A stretch of 60,861 nucleotides of DNA from positions 1-60,861 of the forward strand of contig JANJTM010000044.1 in NCBI GenBank assembly GCA_024711125.1, read 5' to 3'. The notes beneath the pieces were generated by a model, which had not been told where the DNA came from, did not search any database, and was given only the letters and a program-made list of their open reading frames with translations. Below, one piece after another: positions 28,701-36,400 of the stretch (position 1 is the stretch's first letter; the number at the start of each line of letters is the position of its first letter). This stretch comes from Rhodothermales bacterium (GTDB taxonomy: Bacteria; Bacteroidota; Rhodothermia; Rhodothermales; UBA10348). The position numbers and the translations under genes were made by a program.

Positions 28701-30047
28701 GCCGCCGGAAACGGCGCCGACCGTGGTCGTGAGCGTTCCGGTCTCCACGCGGAGGGACGGTAGCGAGCCGCTTCCGGTCATCGACAACGTCGCGAGGCCG
28801 ACCAGCCGGCCGGTGAATGCGGATATCATGCCGTCATTGACATGGCCCCGCGCGCCCGCGGCGAGTTGGAGATCGTGGTCCTCGAGTTCGATGGTGCCCC
28901 TGTTGTCCAGCGCGGCGTCGACCCCGGCAGCGGCCTCGAGCCGCAGGTTTCCCTCGAGTCGGACGCGCCCGAGATTCCGAAGCGAGCCGGCAAGGCGCCC
29001 GTCGAAGCCGTCCTCGCCCAGGTCCAACTGCGCACCGGCGTCCACGACGAAACGCGCCGACGGGCCGGGTGCGGGCAGGTTCAGCCGTCCGACCGAAAGG
29101 CGGGAGCCCGGGTGGGCGCGCAGGACCGGCGAACCCGTGGAGGCGCCGGCGACGGCGAGCGAAGCGATCAGCACCCGTCCGGTGCCCCGGTGGGACAACA
29201 GGGTGTCCGGGAGCGCGGCACCCGAGACCGACAGGCCGCCCGACAGGAGAACGTCGCCCGGCCCGGTGACACGGACCGTGACTCCGTCGACCTCGAGCAG
29301 TCCCGAAAACTCCACCGGTCCGCCCTGTTCGAACTGCAGGCGACCGGTTAAGGGCCCGGCGGGCATGGGGAAGCCCGGCGCCGGACCGGTGCCGGTGAAG
29401 CGGACGCGCCGCGGAGACGGCTCGAACGACACGCTCCCGGAGACCGTGACGGAGCCGTATTCGATGGCGGCGTCCGACGGAGCCCGCTTCGCCGGTTCGT
29501 CCGGGTTGACGAAGTCGGGATTGCCGACGGACGACGAGACGACGACCTCCGGAACGGCGAACTCGATCGTGCCCGAGTTCAGCCGCATCGAATGCAGGAA
29601 GTTGAGGCCGGCCCCGTTGACGGCATGCCGGTTGTCGACGCCCGGTCCGAATACGAGCCTGGAGGCGGTGCCCGCCTCGAATCGCACGGTACCCGTTCCC
29701 ACGTCGACCCGAAAAGCCCCTTCCGAGAACCTCACTTCGCCGGAGCCGGCGAAAGCGTTCAGGACGAACCGCATGGACTTGCCCGGGCTCGCCAGCGAGA
29801 CGCCGTCGGCGTCGGCCCCCCGGTAGTATTCCCCGGCCGACACGCAGACGACGGAGCCGGACGGGAAACGGTCGAAGGCGTTCTCCACGGAGCGGACGGG
29901 CTGGGTCAGCGTGCCCGGGTTGGCGTCTGCACCGTCGGTCGCGTTAACGAAATGGGAACATTGGGCCGATACGGAGGCAGGGCTCCATGCCGAGAGCAGC
30001 AGGACCACGAGGATCCCTGCGGCCGTCGATCGGATCGGGGACGACAT
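22782..30047 (-). CDS. Giant surface protein (2,421 aa) with beta-helix-type repeats and C-terminal sorting domain
   Basis: A very large exported protein. The signal peptide (about 1-29) is followed by a head (about 30-95) with FVNATDGADANPGTLTQPVRS and GSVVCVSAGEYYRG, like the DUF1565/pectate-lyase-like start of right-handed beta-helix proteins. Most of the rest is a long array of short Gly/Ala/Val/Leu-rich beta strands (for example LRVGGNLVLDSATF) without fixed-length repeats, consistent with a parallel beta-helix stalk. The last 90 aa (NYPNPFNPVTTVVFDLP, FDALGRLVRTVEAG, GAYFYRLSA, ending FVLVR) are a type A sorting domain. A good ribosome site (AAGGAAG) precedes the ATG. It is likely a surface adhesin or sheath; no enzymatic motif is seen. 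Confidence 0.88.
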   Translation of the reverse strand: MSSPIRSTAAGILVVLLLSAWSPASVSAQCSHFVNATDGADANPGTLTQPVRSVENAFDRFPSGSVVCVSAGEYYRGADADGVSLASPGKSMRFVLNAFAGSGEVRFSEGAFRVDVGTGTVRFEAGTASRLVFGPGVDNRHAVNGAGLNFLHSMRLNSGTIEFAVPEVVVSSSVGNPDFVNPDEPAKRAPSDAAIEYGSVTVSGSVSFEPSPRRVRFTGTGPAPGFPMPAGPLTGRLQFEQGGPVEFSGLLEVDGVTVRVTGPGDVLLSGGLSVSGAALPDTLLSHRGTGRVLIASLAVAGASTGSPVLRAHPGSRLSVGRLNLPAPGPSARFVVDAGAQLDLGEDGFDGRLAGSLRNLGRVRLEGNLRLEAAAGVDAALDNRGTIELEDHDLQLAAGARGHVNDGMISAFTGRLVGLATLSMTGSGSLPSLRVETGTLTTTVGAVSGGVHVNGGGLVFDAPGTVRIADALEMDSGTLAVRSASLEVAGAVRIVGGALDLGSSQWILRSDVRLAPQDLAFGAGSALGMASLARATASYGPRPVPEVVVGGAGYDLSGSLAVSGALLVQEGGLSIAAGGAASAEHIRIDAPLELGASASLAAVERIVTGPSGRLTIGPSARIETGMLVLESGSRVEGAAGCEVSAAGGVDAAPGIAWDAAACSIRIPPGSSAAVAAATPLVVSSLVFGAGANVDVSGTVVLTDLLDLADANLRLAAGASLAGTSARVGAGSGLRLGAGSTLDLAGDLEATGADVHVEPAQNLRVGGNLVLDSATFAGTGPWNWRLGGDLDVIGAGTAILPAPSVRWVGAGASGVRASVPIGLASLAIDGPRLTLDAEVEVIGDLVVGSGAVTVASGRTARIGGSATAESAPVLIGAGSTLEVGGSTSVAGGSLSIADGGTFGFGGNVDLSSAPVSANGGTIEATGSGHRTFVSSQAVATAHFRVLSGVDLTVRIPNGLDVGGRLDIPAGAVLRSPATPVRLSGRLPGAALHVDGDLDSSELGPAVIGGPSGSGEIPVPSGTGRVGHIEIELADASSIVTADPGLRWVLGGSLRLVSGSLDLGGGELEFAPDSPPALSFVLGPEGTAPAFGPAGRLRGSSVNAARRPFDLAFEGDLQAFYTLGEERDLGPIRNLDVGAIDRLNSPPVFAVDAAGPLSIDGALRVAPGGLLRVPSDTLTLAGPGVIHRLDGTVEGNGVLRVGAGSTVDAAGTGSARRVAIDAPPSEPVTLSGFTSLGGLDVVGGGVLVTGEGPLPIGEEMRFRAGDSSLERPVVLGSESVVAEFELGTGARLALTGASGIRTRGEAEVSVADGASLEVAGEPGSGFLELGGRTGLRALSPIPRLRLAPEAGNGDDIFFLGDVRIGERLEVRDADLFLGSSDLVLDGADWLHDTDGQAGDGVADEIVGDFTGAGGRVIFAGASTLELGSDLSLVYSGLLVDAGTSNRVTVLPTDHPRRIVVANRGVEIRSGVLDLGRHSLLLDGASDPVLSLTGGVLDATPATLAGSRPEERAVEMLRNLREGAVVVRSGRNPSIFARGASDIPNLVLERSARMADSSAALRVSRRLVFGEADASLVTASPQQLRLGDGALLVRRGRGALANPPLAEGAVDVAYDLDDGDLTGQPSGFSSNTLSTGAELPSSSPVRDLILLPGSRSGVANRLLLSNPATVRRNLVFLGGQVDLGAVDLRLEPSARLVLAGLDLTAVPEFRRTTGTVRTVSAADVHVVSPHRDVQLSTELLPPSLTVDTLLVRMGSPAPPTRQAVLPISRSVGHLLIESPAPGSGLNLAGRTLTVTGSAHLRSGLLHSTPVSQLSVGGSLLVGREATVEGSISASVSGPVRVDGTFAGSALAAGGDVTLTGDLAAGVTLTFTGAEQALLLDGGSETVAGLVLNQTGARPSVRLERTDGTPTVLSYSGSLRLERGVLRTGIHAVRSTTSGSAITRPGAAASHVEGQFQQALPAGFNGTVLFPVGGRDVYRPMRLSFPTGLLSSATVTVRGTDDDPLGQLGLPVSLPDGAVVRGIQPYQWRLSSSVNFANSQIYTISVDVDEPSDPSALRLVTRDGDSPFLTWRPIRGTQAASTSGPERVDIASTGSSGGLTPAGLFVAVGAEQPRPIQAGLQLLNASPDGTTVDWWIGGRPALSSRGALTGSPAVDVGAFAEGTAVSVEARVAGTPGTSPALATGSVSLEDGRSSVVALLGSGGTYALAAAPSFPTSAPPSDRVDVAFVHDGSLGADLDIMPWTGSESPLFVRVPASEWTVATSVPIPLEGLGFVANGERTRFRLADAVAGGSRLAIVMSRGTGAEPSMQAFRADGSTVGSVVRTDAEPSPAELPAVFALHGNYPNPFNPVTTVVFDLPEAADVRLQVFDALGRLVRTVEAGLVNAGAGRSVRFEAGDLATGAYFYRLSATAGRARHVATGRFVLVR

Positions 30048-30479
30048 GGGGCGGCTTCCTTCTCTTTGCTCCTGTAGAACGCGAAGCTATGCACGACGCG
30101 CTTCACGGATTGTTGCCGGGCCGGCGGCTTGACATTGAGGCGACGCGCACCGGATCTTCTCTCCGATGCCGCAAACCGTCCGGACCTCCGGAACGGTGGC
30201 CGGATTTGTTCGGAACCCCCTTGGGTGTCGGGCAGCCGGCGCGTGTATCAACCGGTAACCCACGTTCGGAGGAGGCATCTGCTTCACGGCTACGCACATC
30301 CTTGTGAGCCCTCGGGCTCTCGGAGAGACCTCGGATTTCGACCCCAGCAGGGAGTCGGGAGCCGGGGCCGTCGTTGCTGGCTGACGTAGCCGTCCGACTC
30401 CCGCTCGAACAGGACCGCACGGTCCGACCCCTCGGGGTGCGAGACGAGTTCTGAACCGCAAACAAAACAGGCACGTTCA
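30048..30479. other. Divergent control region between two giant surface-protein genes
   Basis: 432 bp without a credible gene. It contains a TTGACA at 30129-30134 of uncertain meaning and an inverted repeat of 9 bp (GGGAGTCGG at 30350-30358 with its complement at 30394-30402). Two small hairpins follow in tandem (GGACC-GCAC-GGTCC at 30412-30425 and ACCCC-TC-GGGGT at 30427-30438). An A-rich stretch (30459-30468) lies just before the plus-strand start. The run of stems suggests a long structured leader for the plus-strand gene. No known riboswitch class was recognised. Confidence 0.5.
30080..30089 (-). promoter_or_regulatory. Candidate -7 box for the 2,421-aa protein gene
   Basis: TAGCTTCGCG reads on the minus strand, 32 nt before the ATG at 30047. 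It matches TAnnTTTG in seven of eight positions. A -33 TTG was not identified. Confidence 0.3.
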
Positions 30480-30486
30480 ATGAACG
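30474..30486 (+). promoter_or_regulatory. Perfect inverted repeat burying a start codon
   Basis: CGTTCA at 30474-30479 and TGAACG at 30481-30486 are perfect complements around A30480, the first base of the ATG. No Shine-Dalgarno sequence is visible; upstream is A-rich. The start could be masked in the RNA, or the repeat could be an operator in DNA. Confidence 0.5.
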
Positions 30487-33400
30487 CCACACGACTGCTT
30501 CGAGATCTTTCGAAGTCGCTGTCTGCCTTCCTGTTGGTGGCGCTGCTGACCGCAGCGACGGCCTTCGGGCAGACTATCTACGTGGACGCCGCCACGGGTA
30601 ATGACCTGTGGGACGGATCGTCCATGTCCATCGGCCCGGCTCCAATCGGTCCGAAGGCGACTATCGGTGGTGCCCTTGCCGCTTCGGCAAACGGCGCGAC
30701 CATCGTCGTCAAGGCCGGGACCTACCCGGAAGTGGTCACGGTCACCCTGGATGTCACGCTCCAGGTGCAGACCTCCGGCATCAACACGAAGGCGCTCATC
30801 AACGGCCTCGTATTGAACAATGCCCAGGCCTCTCCGAACAATGACATCACGTTCTCGGGTTCGGGCACCTTCGAGGTGCAGGACCAGCTGGGCGTCAATA
30901 CCGAGGTGGTCATCACCGACGGTGTGATCGCGGCCGGGAACAGCGTGGTGAGCCTCGCGGCCGGAGCCGACCTGTCGAGAAGCGGCGTCGCCGCCACCGA
31001 CGGGTATCTCGCCTCCGGTGCATTCGGATTCGCCGGCAACCACGACGTCACCTACAACGGTACCGGCACCCAGACGGCCGGCGGTGAATACCCCGGCAAC
31101 CTCGGCACGGGTACGCTCACGCTCAACCACGCCGGAACCCTGACGATCGGTGCCACGACGACGCAGCAGTTCGATCACAACACCGGCAACGTCACGTTTA
31201 CCGGCGGCCTGGTCGAGACGTTCGGCGGAACGGGCATCACGCTCGCGTCGGCCGGCAGCGCTTCGTTCAACAGCGTCGTCGCTTCCTCGCTCGACATCTT
31301 CGACATCACGGGTACCGGCACGGTAACCGTGTCGGGCACCACGAATGCCGCGGGCCTCGTGCGAATCGGTGCCACCGCGGTGGGCGCCAACCCCATCACC
31401 TTCGCGGCGATGAACATCGGCGGTGACGGAACCAACGCGCTCCGCGGCCAGAACGGCAGCACGCGTCCGCTCACGGCCGGCGCGGTCACCGTCACCAACG
31501 GCGACCTGAGCAACAACTCGACGGCCACGTGGACGCTCCTGTCCGCGGACCTCAACGCGTTCGACCTGCACCAGGTCAACGTGGGCGGTACGATCGTGGT
31601 CACCGGCCAGGTAACGGTCGGCGACCTGCCGGGTGCGAACCCCGCTCCGATCGGCGGCGAAGTCAACCGCATCATCAACGCGGGTACGCTGACCGTCGGA
31701 CCGGTCGTCACCGAAATCGATGACACCAACGCGGCCGACGATCAGAACCACCACTACGTCATCCGGAACAACTCCGGTACGCTCACGGTCGGCGCCATCA
31801 CGCAGGGCACCCTCGCGAGCGACGACGCCACGCCGGCCTGGTTGCCGAACGCCGCCTACGTCGGCCTTCGCAACGCGCTCGGCGCGACGCTGATTCTCAA
31901 TGGCACCTCGACCATCTCGGGTGACATCAACAACCTCGAGAACTCGGGAGCGGGCGCCGACGGCATCCGCATCTCGAACGGCGTGACCATCACCCTGAAC
32001 GATGCGGCCGGCTATGGTAACATGACCGCCCTCGGCGACTGGGTCGGCGCGCAGGGCACCCTGGTGTTCACGTACGTCAATGGCGGCGCCGACGCGTTCG
32101 GCCTCGGCGGCACCCTGACCCAGGCCGGCGGTTCGGTCACGATGGGTCCGGCGGTCGTCGGAACCGGCGCGCTCCTCGGTAACGCCTTCACCGTCGGGAA
32201 CAACCTGACCTTCCAGGGAGGCTTCCAGACCTGGGGCACGGCCTTCACGGTCGGCGGTGTGGTCAACATCGCGGCGAACAACATTTCGATCGACGCCGGC
32301 GCCGCGCCGAACGACGGCACGCCGCACGGCAACTGGGGTGGCATCAATGTCACGGGTACGAACTGCGCCATCGGCACGTCGAACCTCGACAACGAGTCCG
32401 TCACCCTGACGACCGCGGGCTCCTATGCCCTCAACGATTGTGCGATCTTCGGCTTCCTGTCGGCGGCCGGTTCCACGCTTACCGGTGGCGGCGCCAGCGC
32501 CGCGCTGCTCGGTGTGACCGCCGCCAACTTCGTCTCGACCGGCAACTACGCCATCGGCAATACGCTGACGGCGGGTTCGGGCCTCGTCAACCTGACGGGC
32601 AACTGGACCATCAACGTCGGCGCGACGGTCAATGTCTTCCAGTTCGACAACGCCGGCGTCGCCGGTCCGGACTCGGACATCGCCGGAGCCCTCACGGTCA
32701 ACGGCACGCTGATCTTCAATGACGACGCGGCCGGTGCCAACGGGCAGGAGATCCGCTTCGGGAGCGTCGCCATCGGCGCTACGGCACCGGGCATCACGCT
32801 GGCTCACGCCAACGTGGGTCCGTTCGTGCAGTTCTCCGTCGAGTCGTCGTTCGTCGGCGGCCAGTTCACCGACGCTTCGGCGGCGGCGCTGGAGAACGTG
32901 TTCAAGGTCTTCATTCCTTCGGCTGGCTCGACGGTCTCCGTGAAGCCCGGCTTCACGGTCGCCAACTTCCAGACGGAGGGCTCGGGCCGCACCGTCACGT
33001 TCACCGAAAGCATCACGGTCACCAACGACGTGATGCTCGGCAACGACACGATCCAGCAGCTCGGAACGAACTCGATCGTGATGTCGACCGCCGGTGGGCA
33101 GTTCATCCTCGATGACGAGGCCCAGGTGATCAACGATATCGTCACCACGGGCCTGCCCCAGGGTGCGATCGTGTTCAACAACGCCGGTCAGATCCTGACC
33201 ACGACGGCGATGCCGACCTCCGCCCCGACGCTGACCAACATCGTGGTCAACACGGCGGGCGCCGGCCTGGCTATCAACAATGACATCTACTTCCAGGGTA
33301 CGTTCCAGCTGATCGACGGTGGCGCGACCATCGCGGCCGGCAAGTTCGTCGAGAGCCTCAATGACCAGGCTGCCGGCGGAACCGCGGGTCGGATCTACCG

Positions 33401-36400
33401 GAACACCACCAACGAAGGCTTCACGGTCACCGGCACGCTTCAGGGCGTGTGGGATCTCGTCTTCACCGGGACGGGCGTGTTCCCGCCGGGCAACGGCGAG
33501 TTCTTCGATCCGGCCAACCCGGCACAGGGCATCAATGATCTCACGGTCAGCCCCGACGCCGGTGCCACGATCAACCTTCCCGGTACGGCGATCTCCACGC
33601 TCGGCAACTTCCTCATGGACGGTGGCGCCGGCTCGACCGGTTCCTCCAACGCCGTGACGACGATCGCCGGCACGTCGACGTTCAACGACTTCTTCAACGT
33701 CAACGCCAACTTCACCTCGACCGGCAACGTCGCGGTGAACGAGGACGTGACGCTCGGCAACGGCGTGGTCTTCACGACTCCCGCCAAGCTCGACGTCGCG
33801 AACAACCAGACGATCGCCGCCACCGGCGGCAACTCGGCCACCGTGGCCCTGACCGGCAACGATATCGACCACGACGTCGACGGTATGGTCGACGACGTGG
33901 CCGGCACGGGCAACACCACGGTCCAGATCAGCGGCACCGGCGTGGTCATCGACCGCGACGCTGCCCAGTCGGTCTCCCCGACGGCTACCGAGTCCGAGCT
34001 CGATAACGTGACGCTGCTCGCCGGCGCCACCGCCACGATCTTGGAAATGGAGCGGATCAACGGCAACGTGCTTGTCAACGGCGGTGGCGCGAGCCTCACG
34101 CTGACGACTACGGCCGATGCCACTTCGGCTGCCACGGAAGGTCGGATCGCCGGAAACGTCAACGTGCTCGACGGCGGAACGCTGTCGGTTGCCGCAAACG
34201 GAACCGGCAACAACGTGGCCGGCACGATGACCGTTCAGTCGGGCGGCACGCTGACGCAGCGCTCCTCGCTGACGATCGGCGGCGCCGTGACCTACGGCGG
34301 TGTCGGCGCGACGGCGGCGGTCATCAACCAGGACGGCTTCAACCAGACCTGGCAGGCCGGCGCCACGCTGACCCTGTCCACGGGGGCCAATACCCCGTCG
34401 TTCCTCCCGGCTGAGGGCACGGCTGTCGTGACCGACAACGCCGGCGCTGCGGTTACGGGCAACGCGGACGGCACGGTCATCCCGAACTTCACGGCCAACG
34501 GCTCGACCATCGACGTCATCCTCGTCGTCGATCGCGCCTTCTCCGTGACGGCGGGTTCGAACGTGACGGCCGGTCATGAAGTCCGTCTCAACGGCAAGAA
34601 CACGGCCACCTATGCCGCGGCTGCGGACGGCTTCTTTGCCGCCAACGTCGCCGGCCCGGGCGCGGTCCGTACGCTCGGCACGATCCTCCAGGCTTCGGCC
34701 AACGTTCAGATCGACAACCTGATCGTGAACTCGGCCACGGAGACCCGGCTCGAGTCGAACAACGTGACGCAGCGCACCTTCACGTTCCTCACGCTCAACC
34801 ACCAGACCGGCTCGTTCGATCAGGGTGGCCAGAACGTGATCGTCAACGGTGAAGGCACCGCTGCGGTCGACTGGACGGTGGCGGCTGCGGCCGACCACAC
34901 CTACCAGTCGGATGGCACGACCGCTGACTTCACGGTGGGCGGAATCGGGACGGTCGTTCAGTCCACCTTCACCGGTGGCGCTGTCACGGTCAACCGTCTG
35001 TCCCTGGGTGTCGGGGCCGGCACTGGCTTCTACCACCCTGCCAATGGCGACGCCCTGGTCGTGGCTAACTGGTTCGATTTCGACGGTGATCCGGACTTCG
35101 CGAACAACGCGTCGTTCCCGGGCGCCGCGAACACCGGCTCGCTCGCGATCAACGACGGGGCCCAGATCCACATCTACCCGTCGGCGACCATCGACGTGAA
35201 CGCCTCCTTCCCGGGCGGCACGGCTGCGGTCGACTTCTACTTCGAGACGGCCGGTGGCGCTATCGCCGACGGTGTCGAATCGGTGGCTCGCGTGCTTCCG
35301 ACGACCTTCGACGATCTGTACGTCAACGGCGGCTCGAACGCCACGCTGCCCGACAACACGAACTACCAGGTCAACGACACCTTCTTTACGGGTGGCGGTA
35401 ACCTGGATGTTGACGGCGACGGCGGTAACGACCAGACCTACACCGTCGCCGACGGCGGTACGGTCAACTACAACTCGGCCGGCTTCTTCCTGAACGACGA
35501 CCGCGTCGCCCGCGGCGGCGCCGCTACGCTGAACTACAACCAGATCGGTGGTACGTACGGCGTCCTCGGCGAATACCCGGCGGCGTTCAACTCGACGCAG
35601 ACGGCCATCAACGTCAACGACGGTACGTTCAACCTCTTCGGTAACCCGGGCGCTTCCTCGATCGGCGCGCTCACGGTTGGCGATGGGGATGCCAACGCGG
35701 CCGTGTTCAACGAGCTGGGCGTGGGCTTTACGGCCACCTCGGCCACGGTGAACGGCGACGGCACCTACAACGGTGCCCTCACGGTCAACGGCCCGACGAC
35801 GATCTCCGGTGCCATGACCGGCGGTCCGCTGGATGCCAACGGCCCGCTCACCACGGGTGCCGGCGTTGCCGTCACGGTCAATACGATGGTCTCGGGCTCG
35901 CCGGTCGTGCTCGGTGGCAACTTCAACAACCTGACGTTCGACGGCGCGGCGGTCCAGACTGCCACGTTCCCGGCGAACTTCACGATCGGTGGTATCGGCG
36001 TCCCCGGCACCCTGACGATCAACAACCCGGCCGGCGTGGACGCCAACGGGTCGATCATCATGGGCTCCGCGACGCCGGCGGCCAACTTTGCCGGTTTCCC
36101 CGGCACGGGCAACCAGTCCGTCCTCAACCTGACGAGTGGCGTGCTTCGCATGGCCGCCGGCAGCACGATCACGGTCAACCACTTCGGTTCGGGCCAGCAG
36201 GGTTACACCCAGGGCACGGGCTGCGTCTTCGGCAACGTTCGCAAGTTCCTCTCGAACCCGGCGGGTATCGCGGCGAATTCGGCGAACTCCGACCGCATGC
36301 AGTATCCGCTCTGCTCGCAGACGGGCACGATGCGCGACTACGCCTTCACGATCGACAATCCGTCCATCGTGGGTGTGGCCAATGCTTCGGTCACTGTCCG

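Noticed and set aside
26749-29826. A 1,025-aa open frame on the plus strand
   Set aside because: Antisense to the 2,421-aa surface protein. Ser/Pro/Thr/Arg-rich low-complexity product without motifs.
30129-30170. TTGACA at 30129 as a sigma70-type -35 element
   Set aside because: No acceptable -10 element follows at 16-18 nt, and promoters elsewhere in the window look like the TAnnTT type.
30240-30440. Known riboswitch upstream of the 2,681-aa gene
   Set aside because: Stems are present, but the conserved cores of cyclic-di-GMP, cobalamin, TPP or SAM riboswitches were not found.
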